Positions 44,261-56,357 of a stretch of DNA of 64,000 bases are shown here, in pieces. The notes beneath the pieces are model-generated. The model ran no database searches and was not told where the DNA came from. It saw only the letters and a program-made list of their open reading frames with translations. Position numbers and translations under genes: made by a program. This DNA is from Pyropia yezoensis (lineage: Eukaryota; Rhodophyta; Bangiophyceae; Bangiales; Bangiaceae), in contig CM020618.1 of NCBI GenBank assembly GCA_009829735.1, positions 18,709,346 to 18,773,345 on the forward strand. Reading direction: 5' to 3'. The stretch's first letter is position 1. Every line of letters begins with the position of its first letter.

Positions 44261-45123
44261 CATGCCGAGTCAATCGAAATCCCAAATTGTCAGAATAGGT
44301 TATGTCACGTGGATGTCATGCCATGGGGTAGGGTACCCGCGTCCCACTCAGCTCGAGTCGTCTACCACCATGTCGTATCTGTCTCATGGCTCATTGTATT
44401 GGCCGGGGTGAGATCCGGTCATGCAACCGGGCGTGGAGCAGGTGGGAACTTGGTCGGGGCTGGGGAGTTCAACACTCGCAAAAGAAAGCGCTGGTGGGGG
44501 TGTGCGCGTGACGGGGACGTCGGGCGCGAAGAAGACGGTCACGACGACGGTGGAGCCGACGACGGAGGCCGACTCCGGTCGTTCTTGTTCAGGCGTCACC
44601 TCGAATGGCTATCGGTTAGCGGGGATCCCTAAAAAGCAGTTGTCGTTGAATTGGTTGGTTGGTGCAAAACAGTACTAAGACAAATATTACACTAGTGTGT
44701 AAACTTCTATGTACCAGGTCTGTACATTCCGGATCTGTGTACAGCGTGTAGTTTTGACAACGTGCTGTAATGGTGAGGGAAACATGTGGCCTTGCATGTT
44801 GCAAGTTACAAGATGCATGGGCTACTTTTTGGGGGATGCTTAATACCCGGCACCTGAACGAGGTCGTCTTCCGCCACGCTCGAGTGTACCAAGCCCACGG
44901 CCTTTGGTGTGGCGTCGCCTGCCTGCTGCGTGACGCCTTGCCTCGCCCTGGGCGGTTGGTGCTGGTGTGGCTCCGGCTCTGGGCTTTGGTCTTTCTCCGC
45001 TTCCTCCCGGCGGATCGTGGCGGTGTCGCCTCCCTTCCGCGTACGCTCGGTGGCGCCAGGACCAAGAGACCCCTGTGGCTGTTTTCCCAGAGCTGCAGCA
45101 GTCGGCTGTGCTCGTCTCCCGCG
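43181..45123. other. Intergenic stretch, no gene seen
   Basis: GC-rich to 43600, then near-average GC. No conserved reading frame, tRNA or repeat family recognised, apart from the AT microsatellite at 44215. It probably holds the upstream region of the gene at 45124. Confidence 0.5.
44215..44258. repeat. AT dinucleotide microsatellite
   Basis: About 22 uninterrupted AT units. Confidence 0.95.
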
Positions 45124-46740
45124 ATGGCGTTTGTGGCGGCGGGCGCTGCGTCGGTCACCCCGTTTGGTCGACGTCCGGGCCGTCTTTGTACCGAGCGGCG
45201 GCTGCCCAAGGCCTCTGGTTGGCTCCCGTCCGTGCGCACAGTTAGTGCTCGATACACGGACGAGTGGCTTCCTGACATGTTTCCGGTCATTGCCAAGTCC
45301 TCTACCGACTGGAGCAAGCTGTGGAAGGAGGCGCAGACTGAGCGGAATGCCGCGCAGGCGAAGGCGGCAGCAGCTGTGCGTGCGCTGCAGGACAACGCGC
45401 AGAGCGTGCTGGACATCGATGAAGCGGGTGTCTCCAAACTGCCACAAGAGAAGCGGTTGGATTTGTACTGGAAGCTGATGAAGCTGTCAAGCGCTGGGGC
45501 TGCCACTGCCTCGAAGCTTGCCTGGCGTCTTCATCACTCCCAGTCCGAGGCGGGCAAGATCATGTCTTCATTGCTGCTGGGCACGGCGGAGAAGGTGACG
45601 ATGCTGGAAGGTGACGTTGGCGAGTCTTATGCTATCGCCGTGGCATCGGCCCTTGAGTATGCTCGTCTGCGCCTTGTTGTTGAGGTGCTGAGCATCTCTG
45701 CTGCTTCCGGGGTGGAGTCGAGCGCCACGCAACCGCTTGAGTTCGCGGCGGCGCTTCTGAAGGCGAGGCGGAACCGTGCTAAAGGCGTCGACCTATCGGA
45801 GCTTATCGAGTGCGTGGCCACCAGGTCTCTCGGGGACGTGCTGGTGGACGAGTCTGAGCTACTGGAGGCTGCGGTGAACACCTACCAGAACATCCAGGAT
45901 GATCGGCCTGACGAGCTCAAGGAGGACGAGGTCTACATCAAGGACCCCAACTTTGCAGCGCTGGTGCAACAGAAGACCGTGCTCAAGCGGTACCTCATCG
46001 AGTCCAAGAACCAGGAGCGCGGCTCGGTTGGCGGCGATGGTGCGAGCAAGGCCGATGTCAAGAGGCTGAGCGACGCCGTCACGGTCAAGTACAAGCGCGC
46101 AGAAAACGCGTTGGACGTGTTGTTTGCTCGCGCGTCTCTGAGGCTGTTGATTTCCTGGGTTGTGCGGCATCCAGAGGACTTCCTGCTCGTTTACAAACTA
46201 CGTGAAGGTGTCATGGGTCGCCATCTCGTAGCTCAGCTGGACCGCCTGCGGCTGGAGGAACCCAAGCGGGTGGATGCGTCAGACCGGGTCCTGGTTGAGC
46301 TTATCACTAGCCTTGAGACCCTAAGCCTTCTTCGTGTTGAGACGTGCATCCGGCGTATTCGCAACCGCTCTGCACACTGGCCACTGTCACGCGAGCTGCT
46401 GACGTACGTCAAGCTCTCCCCGCTGCTGCGCGAGAACCTACCGGGCCCGGGTGTGGATGAGGTCGTGGAGCTGACGCTGCAGCTACGTGCAGCCCAGCTG
46501 CAGTACGAGGCATCTACCGACGTCATCGGGCACGAGGAGGTGGTCAAGGCTCTGAGTACCGGCGTACAAGACGATGTGAACTTCGTTGGACGTCGAGCCG
46601 CCTACATCGAGGAGGTCCAAGCCGCTCGACGTGATTTACTCGCTGACAAAGTGAAAGTGATGGCGGAGCTCGACGCTATCCAGACCGAGTGCGGTCAAGC
46701 ATCTGAGACCCTGGATGCTGGGCGGTGGAAGGGAGCTTGA
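45124..46740 (+). CDS. Hypothetical helical protein, possible plastid transit peptide
   Basis: 538 codons from the chosen ATG. The frame is open back to 44770, but I prefer 45124 because MAFVAAGAASVTPFGRR looks like a red-algal plastid transit peptide (Phe near the N-terminus, Ala/Ser/Arg-rich, few acids). From about residue 60 the protein is charged and mostly helical (DWSKLWKEAQTERNAAQAKA, a coiled-coil type start), rich in Leu and Ala. It has a patch EDEVYIKDPNFAALVQQKTV and a long C-terminal helical part (YIEEVQAARRDLLADKVKVM). It has a regular composition with no stops or frame breaks, unlike its surroundings, so it is the best host-gene candidate in the window. No family is recognised. 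It may have more exons. Confidence 0.65.
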   Translation: MAFVAAGAASVTPFGRRPGRLCTERRLPKASGWLPSVRTVSARYTDEWLPDMFPVIAKSSTDWSKLWKEAQTERNAAQAKAAAAVRALQDNAQSVLDIDEAGVSKLPQEKRLDLYWKLMKLSSAGAATASKLAWRLHHSQSEAGKIMSSLLLGTAEKVTMLEGDVGESYAIAVASALEYARLRLVVEVLSISAASGVESSATQPLEFAAALLKARRNRAKGVDLSELIECVATRSLGDVLVDESELLEAAVNTYQNIQDDRPDELKEDEVYIKDPNFAALVQQKTVLKRYLIESKNQERGSVGGDGASKADVKRLSDAVTVKYKRAENALDVLFARASLRLLISWVVRHPEDFLLVYKLREGVMGRHLVAQLDRLRLEEPKRVDASDRVLVELITSLETLSLLRVETCIRRIRNRSAHWPLSRELLTYVKLSPLLRENLPGPGVDEVVELTLQLRAAQLQYEASTDVIGHEEVVKALSTGVQDDVNFVGRRAAYIEEVQAARRDLLADKVKVMAELDAIQTECGQASETLDAGRWKGA

Positions 46741-46871
46741 TTCGCGCGCGCGTGCGCAGGTGCTCTCGACAGCCACGGCCCTACCGCGGTGTCCCCCGCG
46801 AGCGCCGCCAGCTCCGGCCCAGTCTGCGTCTACCGTGTCGTTGACGATGGCGACCGGGTCCGCGCCGGGCG

Positions 46872-48110
46872 TCAGCACGAGAGGCGCCAACGCTGCCGCA
46901 GCCGCCGTCGCGTTGACGGGGCAGGTGACGAGGTGCGGAGGGCCGCCCCTCCGACTGTCCACCTTTTTGCGCGTGTGCGCCACGGATTGGAGGGCCACCT
47001 CACCCACCATTCGGTACCGCCGTGGCGCTTTATCTTGGGCTCTCTCTCCAGGCTCGGAGTCCACCGCGCCCGACGCCACCCCGGGTGCTGACGCGTCGTG
47101 GTAGCGGACAGCACATGACATGTGTTTCTAAAGGGCGGGCAAAAGGGTCCGGCCCGTCGCCCAAGGCGACCGGCGGCCGACGCGAGTCCCACCAGGCGGG
47201 CGCGCCGCCCCAGCTGGTGCCGCCACAGGAAGAGGACCCCCGCGAACAGCACCGACCACACCATCAGGGACACGTCGCGAATGGACAGCGGCGCGTAGTA
47301 GCCGTCGCGGACGCCAGCCAAGCTTCTCCGTGTCCCCACCTGCCACTCCACTGCCACCGACGCCGCGTCCGTTGGTAGGAGCGTATCTCGCGCCGTCACG
47401 ACCGGGGCTCTGGGAGCGAGTCCCTCAACCCCCACCCCCCCCCCGTCCCCCCCGGTGGCGCGTTCGTCGCCGCGCTGTTGCGGCGGGTTCCCCCCTCCCC
47501 CCTCCTCCTTCCTCTCCCCCGCCGATGCCCGCCGTGGCGACGCGCCGGCCGCTGCGTCGTACGCCGCCCGCCGCCGCGCCTCGTGCGCCGCGAAGGCCGT
47601 CTGAAACACCGCCCTCACCGCCCGGGCGGCGGCCACCCGGCCGAGGACTAGCACCTTGGGCAGCGGGATCAGCAGCAGCCGCGCCGCGCGCGTCAGCAGC
47701 TCGTGGAGGGCAGACCCGAGGTCGACGCCCGCGCTAGCAGGCGCCGACACCAGCACCCGGTGGATGACGCGGAGGGTCATGCCCTGGCAAAACGGCCACA
47801 TGTTGACGGAGTTGCCCCTGTCCGCGGCGGCTCCCAGTGAGTCGGCCGCCTTTGTCCCCTCGCCCCCCTCGACCAGCACATCCTTCACAACCGCGTTCAC
47901 CAGATGCGAGGGCGGTGGAGAGCTCCCGCAGCCGGCCCAGCAGCCACTCGTCGCCGGGTCCACGCACGCAGGGGTGGACCGACCAGTGCAGGCCGAGGGT
48001 GTCTGTTGCAAAGCGGGGACACCAGAGGGCCGTGAGAGGGGCCACCAGGAGGGCCGCCACGGCAGCGGCGGCAGCGGGGTGCCAGCCGGGGGCGACTCTG
48101 CAGAGACTTC
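46872..48110 (-). CDS. Hypothetical membrane protein, frame uncertain
   Basis: Convergent with the gene at 45124-46740. A hydrophobic N-terminal stretch (AALLVAPLTALW, near 48050) leads into LHWSVHPCVRGPGDEWLLGRL in one frame. Near 47910 the coding signal passes to another frame (NAVVKDVLVEGGEG, MTLRVIHRVLVSAPAS, LLLIPLPKVLVLGRVAAARAVRAVF), so one indel or a splice is needed. A Gly/Pro/Glu linker then precedes a transmembrane segment DVSLMVWSVLFAGVLFLW near 47260. Beyond about 47130 the frame looks random, so the 3' end is unsure. Function unknown. Confidence 0.4.
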   Translation of the reverse strand, partial: EVSAESPPAGTPLPPLPWRPSWWPLSRPSGVPALQQTPSACTGRSTPACVDPATSGCWAGCGSSPPPSHLVNAVVKDVLVEGGEGTKAADSLGAAADRGNSVNMWPFCQGMTLRVIHRVLVSAPASAGVDLGSALHELLTRAARLLLIPLPKVLVLGRVAAARAVRAVFQTAFAAHEARRRAAYDAAAGASPRRASAGERKEEGGGGNPPQQRGDERATGGDGGGVGVEGLAPRAPVVTARDTLLPTDAASVAVEWQVGTRRSLAGVRDGYYAPLSIRDVSLMVWSVLFAGVLFLWRHQLGRRARLVGLASAAGRLGRRAGPFCPPFRNTCHVLSATTTRQHPGWRRARWTPSLEREPKIKRHGGTEWWVRWPSNPWRTRAKRWTVGGAALRTSSPAPSTRRRLRQRWRLSC

Positions 48111-48369
48111 TGTCTCCTCCCTTTAGATGGGCCGCCGGCCAGAAAATAGTTCGAGAGTGGTTGATGTTGCGTTCCAGTTCGACCCCTCCTACACGCTTGC
48201 AGCCCGGAGAGGGCCGCGACGTGTTCGGATGTAAGTCACACCGGGGGCAGTCTTCCCCTCAGCTGCCTCCGCGTCGGCCCGCGGCGGACCAAGCGACCAA
48301 CTATCCCGGGGGTCGACCGCACCGCGCCCACCCGCCCGCCGCCAAGGCTTACTTTCGGCAGGTGCTGGG

Positions 48370-49083
48370 AGCAAGCTCAATCTTACCCCGGTACCGAGGC
48401 AAGACAAGGTGGAACTTAAGGCCGCACCAGTACTGGTGGCGACCGATTACGCCCCCACAGGGGAGGAGGAACCCCTGGTCGACCAGCAGGGCCACCTGCT
48501 GCTACCGGCTACGCCGGTAATCGATGAGCAAGGTGCGATAGCGTACATCACCCCGGCGCTGACCCAGTTCCAGGTCAGCCAGGGCGCGAACCGTCGCGTC
48601 CAGTATGTACGGACTACGGGGTATTCCCCGGTGACGGGTAACCCTCTTCAACCCTTGCCAACAAGGGCGGTGCACACGGAGGCACCTCCGCAGATTGCGG
48701 GCCGATCCAACCGGTTGGGGGAGTCCATGTTCCGGTTGACCCAAGGACCCAAGGCCTACCAGGGAGCAGGCACTCGGGCGCCCGAGGGAGGCAACCGGAC
48801 CTATGGGGCTACCCCGACGCGCACCCAAGGAGGGGGCGGCACTTCCGGGTGTATGTTGTGCGGACATCCCCAGCACTGGGTGTCTTCCTGCCCACACATC
48901 CCCGAGGAGTCTCGGCGGGCAGCGGCGCAACGCAAGGCATCCACTGGGGGCAACCCCGCCAGAGCACCCGGAACCGCACCGGGTAGGCAGCCAGCTCCGG
49001 GTGGAGTACTCGCCGTCGAGGAGGCACCTCCTCTTCCGTATATCCCGGCAGACAGTACCCGACCAAGTGCGGGAAACGAGTAA
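48370..49083 (+). pseudogene. A5 gag, 3' third
   Basis: Open from the truncation point (KLNLTPVPRQ) to Gly-Asn-Glu-TAA. Zinc knuckle CMLCGHPQHWVSSC. It lacks the whole capsid region. Heptamer GGGAAAC at 49071-49077. Confidence 0.9.
49071..49077 (+). promoter_or_regulatory. A5 -1 frameshift heptamer GGGAAAC
   Basis: Same phase as in the other copies; an indel just downstream breaks the -1 frame in this copy. Confidence 0.7.
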
Positions 49084-52000
49084 GAGGAAGGGTGACATGG
49101 GGTCCCGGGATTTTCCAAGCAAGCCACCCCGGTGTACTGCGGGGAAAGCCCCACGGCGAGCGCGGTTGAGCCGGCGCCGCATCAATCCCCGGGTACACCT
49201 TCCGGCCACGACGACGCAGAGTCAGGGAAATGATGAGCAATCTCCTAAAACGGTAAGCGAGAACGGGATGCCCCGTCATGTTGAACCATCTAAGGGCCCT
49301 GTGCAGGATGCCCGAGGCACACCGGATATCGGTGTAGGACATGTACTATTTACCTTGGAGAACTTCAAGATATCGGCCACACTGGGGTTGCCCCCAGTCG
49401 ACACGATCGTATTACCCTGTACTGGATACAGGGGCTGAGCCCAACCTTATCCGGAAGGATACTCTCCCGGACAAGTGGCTCCCGCGATTCAGAGTGACCC
49501 GGGGACCCACTATCAACGACACGAAAGTTCGCCTCATTCGTACGACCGCAGCGATGTCGCTCTATGTAGCAATCGGGGAACTCACCACGGAAGTCGACTT
49601 CCCGGTGTGTGAGACCCTATCGGTGCCCTGCATACTAGGATGCACCTTCATCAACGTTCACGTGGATGCAATCCGGCGAAGCCGGAGGACAGTCGAGCTG
49701 CAAGAAGCCGACGGGACGAAGCGAGGACACACGGCTATCGTCAGGGACCTGACACTACAAGGGAGCCACGTTAACGTGGCTGAGGTGTACGCAAGCGTAG
49801 AGCCGAAGACACTTCGGCTGGCCAAGCGAACTCGCTGTGAGCCAATGTCGGAGACATTCCTCCCGGTTAACCGGGGCCTTTGCAGGCATCTGCAGAGTCC
49901 ATTCCAACCTGCGGCCGTACAAGCGCCATGGGTTGACCATGGCCAACGGTCTCATAGACCTCCCAGTGGGTGGGTCGTCCGTCCTCGTGATGGCGAGCTA
50001 TCGCCGTAAGGCAGTCACCCTCCCGAAAGGGACTATCCTCGGGATCGCCGAGCTCTACGAAGGAGACATCCTTATCACGGACGAGGGTCGTCAAGTGGAA
50101 CCACTTGAAGTGCTGGCGGCCGCCGATACCCCCGAGCAGGACGAACCCGACGTCTGGAGCCTGGTCGACCACCTGTACCGGCGGATATTCCGCCGAAGGA
50201 CCAAGAAACATTGGAGGCCCTGGCCGAGGCTGACCTCGACCACCTTCCCCCTTCGGTAGCCGAAGAGGTACGACGGATGTTATGAAAGCATGACGTCATG
50301 TGGACAGGCGGGGCCCTGGGTACCATTGGGGCAACCCAACATCGTATAGACCTGGTACCAGGCGCACGACCTGCCCGGTCACAACCGCGCCGAGCGGGAC
50401 CTATGCAACGAGAGATCGTTGATGGAGAAGTGAAGAGGATGAGTGAAGCGAAGGTGATACGACCTTCGATGTCGGAGTGTGGTGCCCTCGTCGTTATCGT
50501 ACCGAAGAAGGATCAAACCCCTCGGTTTTGCATCGATTATCGACGCCTCAACTTGGTTACCAAGAAGGACTCATACCCTTTACCAAGGATGGATGAATGC
50601 ATCGACTCCCTGGGGGAAGCTACGGTGTTTACCACCATCGACTGCAATGCCGGGTACTGGCAGATCCCGGTGGCGGACGAGGATATCCCCAAGACGGCGT
50701 TCGTCTGTCACAGTGGAGTGTACGAGTTCCTAAGGATGCCTTTTGGATTGTCCAACGCCCCCGCTACATTCCAGCCGGCAATCGACATTATACTTACTGT
50801 CGGGGGTGAAGTGGCGTAACTGCCTAGTGTACCTCGATGACGTCATTGTCTGCTCGCGTATCATGGAGGACCATGTGCAGCATGTCGACGAGGTGCTCAC
50901 CGTCTTGAGGAACGCCGGGGTAACCCTGCGTCTGAGGAAGTGCGCCTTCTTCCAACAGGCGGTTGAGCGTTTGGGTCACAAGATAATCCCTGGTAAACTA
51001 GGGGTACTCGAAGCGAATACTCGGGCACTCCGGGATGCCAGGTTCCCTAACACCCAGACGCAGCTCAAGAGCTTCCTGGGAATGTGTAACGTGTACCGAC
51101 GGTTCGTCAAGGACTTCGCACGGATTGCTAAACCGTTAACGGTTTTGACCAGCAGCACCTTGCCCAAGGTACTCCAACCCCATTCGCCTAGCGAAGAGGA
51201 GGCATTCGAGCCGCTGAAGCGAGCCCTACTGTTCCCACCCGTCCTTGCGTTACCGCATAGACGAGGGACCTTCGACATCGATGTCGATGCGTGCGATACA
51301 CAAGTGAGATGCACCCTGTGACAGGGAGAGAAACTCATCGGTACCGATCATGCTATCTCGGATCTACATCCGGTGGGGTACTTCAGGCGGACACTCAACC
51401 CGGCTGAGCGTAAATATAGTGCCACCGAGCGCGAGTGCCTCGGAGTTATATGGGCAGCACAACTGCTCCGTCCATACCTGGAGGGCTCCAGGTTCACCGT
51501 GAGGTCCGACCACGAACCCCTACGATGGCTCCTCAACCTTGGTGACAAGGATTCCGACAGCCATGGGAGGCTAGCCCGATGGAGGCTGAAGATGGCCAAG
51601 CACGACTACCGTACCGTGTATTAGGCTGGGTCAACCCACCAACTCGGAGACGCATTGTCTCGACTCGACACCCCGAGCGGGGATACCCGACCGGCCGACG
51701 AGGAGATCCCGGTGGTACCGGTCTGCATGGTGGGTAACGCCGCCCAAGGTATGGTTGACCACACCATGGCACACCGCGCATGCCCACTGACTCTCGCGGA
51801 CTTCCGCGAGGCACAAGCCATTGACGACAACTGTAGACGCCCTCGCGCTAACCTCCTGGCCGGTACGGCCGGCATCTTCTCGGAGAATGAGGACGGACTC
51901 ATATACCGGCGGGCACCCGCCGATGGACGACATCAAGTCGTGGTTCCCGTGTCCCTACGGCAAGCCTTCATGGAACGAGAACACGAGAACCCTACAGCCG

Positions 52001-53258
52001 GGCTCCCGGGGGGTTCAGTATGTTCGCAGCAATGCGAAGGTTCTTCTACTGGCCAGCAATGGCCGTCGACGTGGCCGACCACGTCAGGGGATGCCACCCC
52101 TGTGCACGTAACCGCATGAGTCTACATAGGCAGGCGTCTGCCATGAAGCTATTCCCACCCAACGGGCCCAACGAGCAAGTCGCTATCGACATACTCTGGC
52201 CACTTCCGGTAACGGAAGAAGGGAACAGGTACATCCTGGTCATGTCTGACCGCTTCACTAAGCTGTCACGAGCGGCAGCCATCCCGAATGATACGGCATA
52301 CACGATTATGAACGCAATGGTTGACCACTGGATCAGTGCATACGGAGTCATGAAGCAACTCCTCTCCGAAAACGGAGCAAACCTGACGTCTGCATTCTGC
52401 ACGAAGGTCATGGGCATGTTCGGGACCGAACCACGTCGGGCATCCGACTACCACCCGCAAACCAATGGGCAGGTGGAGCGGGTCATCCGCACCATCGTCA
52501 AGATGCCACAGTGCTACGTGGCCGAGCACACCAACACGTGGGACAGGCTCCTGTCCGTACTCACCCTGGCATACAATGCCAGGCCAAATCGGAGCACGAA
52601 CATCGCCCCCATGGAGTGGGTCGTGCCACTAGGCGTCGGTAACCTGACGCTGCCACCAGGCAGGTGCACTCGGTATAACACACCGAAGGGCCGCCCGGCC
52701 GAACGTATACACCTAGCTTGGTTGGCCAAGCTATCGTGGATGATACCGAAGCTCAAGGGTGCCCTTGACAGAACACAACTTCGATACAAGAAGAACTTCG
52801 ACGCCCGGCTACGGGTGCGCAACGCTACCCTGATGACAGGTGACTGGGTCTATATCAAACACCAGAAGGTCCAAGGTAACAAGCTGATGCAACCGGTCAA
52901 GGGACCGTACCAGATCCTCTTCAGAGATGACCACTCTGTTATCCTCCACTCCGATACGGATATACAACGCATCAGTTTGAATGATGTCACACCGGCGCCG
53001 AAGCCGGAACATCCTCAGCCGGTACCGGCTGGGTTGCTACATGAAGGACTTACCACCCACCGGTCAGATGACCCGGTGGGACCGGATGGGATTCCTTACC
53101 AAGTAGAGAGCGTGGTTGGACACACCGACCCAGACCTACCAGAACCCTGGTACGTCAAGGTAATGTGGGTCGGATACGACTCACCCACCTGGGAACAGGC
53201 GGCGAATATACCCCGCCATCTTCTCATGCCGTACATGAGGCGACGCCGCCTCCTGTGA
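49078..53258 (+). pseudogene. A5 pol: protease to complete chromodomain
   Basis: Many frame breaks (near 49090, 49400, 49870, 50150, 50800, 51320, 51625, 52010). The active site is YLDDVIVCS, so the catalytic pair is the normal Asp-Asp, and the integrase zinc finger is CHPCARN, the normal CxxC. The integrase core has IDILWPLP, LLSENGANL (the middle catalytic Asp is now Glu) and HPQTNGQVERV. The chromodomain is complete (VESVVGHTDPDLPEPWYVKV, then WVGYDSPTWEQAANIPRHLL) and ends in MRRRRLL at 53258. This copy has the older, more canonical residues but the most decayed frame. Confidence 0.92.
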
Positions 53259-53336
53259 CAACCCAACCGACACGGACTTCGGCTGTTGGGGGGTAGGGCT
53301 TAGTCCTACTCAGTAGGGTGTGACATGGTTATGGCA

Positions 53337-53432
53337 GACTTAGGTTACTAAGTCAAATCAGACTTAGGTTACTGAGTCCAGCCAAGCTTAGGTAACTGAG
53401 TAGAGTCAATCTTAGGCAAGTATGTAAACCTG
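53337..53432. repeat. A5 4 x 24-bp palindromic repeats
   Basis: Units beginning GACTTAGGTTACTAAGTC, GACTTAGGTTACTGAGTC, AGCTTAGGTAACTGAGTA and ATCTTAGGCAAG; same place as in A2. Confidence 0.85.
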
Positions 53433-53731
53433 AACCTCTATAATTTTACTTAAAGGCAAACGATAACTCATATAACATGGAAGAACCCAGGGGGCTTACA
53501 ACGGAGGATGACCTCCCCAAGCCAAGACGCACAGTAAGGGAGGATGACCTCCCTAAGCATTTACCAACCGGAAGAAGGTGGACGAGAGGCAAGGCACCAC
53601 TGAGCCAGAAGGGGTACTCCCCAGAGCATCCAACAAAGACAAGCAATGCCCCCGAAGGGGATGCGTTTATACTCACTCATACCCGGCCACCTTGAGGGTC
53701 ACTGGGTCCCTCACCCGCACACCCACAACCA

Positions 53732-56247
53732 TCAGAAGGGGCTACCTTCGTCAGCAGAAGGGGGCCAGTCACGCGTCGTCGCGTACACTTCCGCACTCCA
53801 ACGGTCGGCTATCTCACGTCGGTTGAGCGCCTGAGTCAGCTCAGTGCAAAGATTCACCTGAGTGCTGTCACCAGCCTCTACAGCATCCAGAGCCATCTGG
53901 AAGCGGGTGAGCACCCAGCCGAGGCAACGCGCGGTACCTACCAGCGCAGCACCTGGAGGGATATCCCCCAACTAACCGTAGGCGCCTCCGTCAACTCACG
54001 AGAGATAAGGGCGATTACACCCTCATACCACAAACGGGGATTCCCGTCGGGCATGCCGGGAGCCGTCGAAGCCACCGGTACAACCGGAGGGACCGGAGCC
54101 ACAGCCAGAGGAGGGGACACAGCCACCGCCGGAGCCGGCGGTACCTGGTAAGGAGCACGGTACGACCGTGAAGGAGGACCAGACTCCTGGGAAGAACGCC
54201 CACCGGGAATCCGGTGGAACTCCCCACGACGACGATACATCTTGCGGCCCCCACCAATGGAGTCCCACACACGGCGACGGCGCCCCTTCCCCATAGGAGT
54301 CGAGTTACCGAACCAGGGGGTTCCCACCTGGAAAGGGTCAGGCAGGACCACGGGAATACCCAGGCCGGGTACCGACTCGGTGGATGCCCACCCTTGGTAT
54401 CCATCCTCACCCGAGGTAACTCGGCGGACACGCAGCGAGTGACGAGGCAACGGGAGCGTTCCCGGTTGCGCGTCACGGGACGGGGGCAAGGTCACCACAG
54501 CCGACCAGTTCACGGCATCGTGAACGGCCACGCGCGCAGTCAGCTCACGGGTTAAACCCGTCCCAGCAGCAATGGCGGCAACGCCTAGCTCCCCAAAGTG
54601 ACGACGGACACCCGTCGGAAGATGGAATAACCGGCCCTGTCGGCGGGCCGACAGCAGGAACGAAGAGACCTGCCCGAGGGTAACCTCAAGGGTGAAGACC
54701 CCCTGCAACACATGCGTGGTCCGAACGGCCAACACACTGCCGAAGTAACGCAAGCAGGGACCGGTGTCAAACCGGAAAGCCGGGGCGGGCTCCCACCCCT
54801 CTTGCCACCCAGGCGGGCGCAACAAAGTGTACACTGGAGCTCGACCGTTACCGGTCTGCAACGCGCACGTTATATCCATGCGAAAAAGGTCCGCCATGAC
54901 ACCATGGTTGCGACGCCAGCTGGACGCCGGCTTCAGGCCAGCCATGGGCGGGAAGGGCTGCGTCAGCGACAGATACGGGAGATCCCCCGGGTAGTACTCC
55001 AAACCGGGATACCGGTTAGTCCCAGGCACGAGGCGCCCGAAGGCCACAGGGGTCTGGGTGGCAGCCACCCCGCGGGCACCCGCGGGGTAATCCACCTCCC
55101 GCGGCAGCGCGGGCGCAACCAAGTCACACACCCCAAAGGCGGGGTGGAGGGTAGCCTCAGGCCGCCCGACCAAGGCGCACCAGACATGATCATGCCGGTC
55201 GTCCGGCTGACTAAGCACCCAATGATGCTCGACGCGAACCCCGTCAGGCTGGGCAACCAGCCGAGCCAACTCCCGCTCCCAACAGGGGTCCAGCGGGACC
55301 GGACGGGAGGAACCTCCCCGGTATCCCGAAGGGTAAAAGTCCACGCGCATCCGAACCCCAGAGTCCATGGCCTCTGGAATTGTCAAGTTGCGCACCCGAG
55401 CCACCAACTCGGAGACCGACAGCGGGGGGTGTCCCACCGAAGAGGCGTCGCCGCCACCCGCAGAGGCAGCGCCGCCACCGACCAAGCCGACACGGCCACC
55501 CAGCGGGGCAACCCGGGCCAGCCCAGGAAGAAGCGCCGGCGCCGGCGGAAGCCCAACCAGTAGATGCACCGGAACAGGAGCGAGGGGTCGAGGAGGAAGA
55601 AGAAGGGCGGGCACCCGCCCGGAGTTACTCCCAGTGTCGACCGCCATCGGGGAAGGAGCGTCTTGACCGCCTGACGCCCGCGGCACCGCGAGTAGGGTAC
55701 CGTCGCCGGCACCACCCGTCGACGTCGCCCCCGCCTCGGACGGGGAAGGCACTTGTACAGCCTCCGGGGCCGAAGCACCGGCCGTGCAGGCACCCACACC
55801 GTCTGAACCCGCCACACCGGGCGGGGCGCCGCCACCACCTCCCACGTCAACGCCCGCCCCGTCTTGAGGGGGTACCGGCCAAACACCCGGGCACCCTTGC
55901 CCCGTCGGAGCCGGCGGGGAGTCTCCGCCTCCGCCGCCGGACGGACCACCTGGGGCAAGCGCCGAGCCACCACCGGCACAAGGCCCCATCCGGGCAGCCG
56001 GAAGAGAAGGAGGAGAGGCCGTTACGCGCGGTCCACCGCCGTGTTGACCGCCGACCGACGGCGCCGTCGTACCGCTGCAGACGGACGACAATCCTCCGGC
56101 CGTCCATCGGACGGCCAACCGCTTGTCGTCGTTCGACGAGCTCGCCAAGTAACAGCCGGCGGCGGCAGTACCGACCGGCGCGTCGTCCTCCATCTCCTCC
56201 TCGACCAGGAGGTCGTTCTCGTCCCCGGGTACCTGGGGGGCGGACAT
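53732..56247 (-). pseudogene. A5 antisense gene (aORF)
   Basis: Open for 769 codons from ATG 56247 (Met-Ser-Ala-Pro-Gln-Val-Pro-Gly) to 53938, the longest copy. Residues 8-20 are acidic, about 50-240 Gly/Pro/Ala-rich, and the conserved domain covers about 240-690 (HHWVLSQPDDRHDHVW, FGVCDLVAPALPREVDY, SSWRRNHGVMADLFR, ALQTGNGRAPVYT, RQGRLFHLPTGVRRH). A missing G in the VSWG segment near 53965 shifts the frame. The helical end (CLGWVLTRFQMALDAVEAGD, REIADRWSAEVYATTRDW) lies in the next frame to 53732. The central domain has stayed open here while pol of the same copy has many breaks. Function unknown. Confidence 0.75.
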
Positions 56248-56336
56248 GACGAACGGGGTGGCAGAGCTCCCCCGTGCCAACGAGCCGTCGCCGGCTACGA
56301 TTCAGTGCGGTGGGAGAACCGGGACGAGCCAGAAAA

Positions 56337-56357
56337 GCGCGGGCTCCCGCGCTTATG
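56337..56357 (-). promoter_or_regulatory. Putative aORF promoter in A5
   Basis: On the minus strand CATAA is followed by the perfect-armed palindrome GCGCGGGAGCCCGCGC, about 90 bases before ATG 56247. Confidence 0.4.

Noticed and set aside
48160-48200. GTTCGACCC as a tRNA T-arm
   Set aside because: No matching D arm or anticodon stem within 70 bases upstream.
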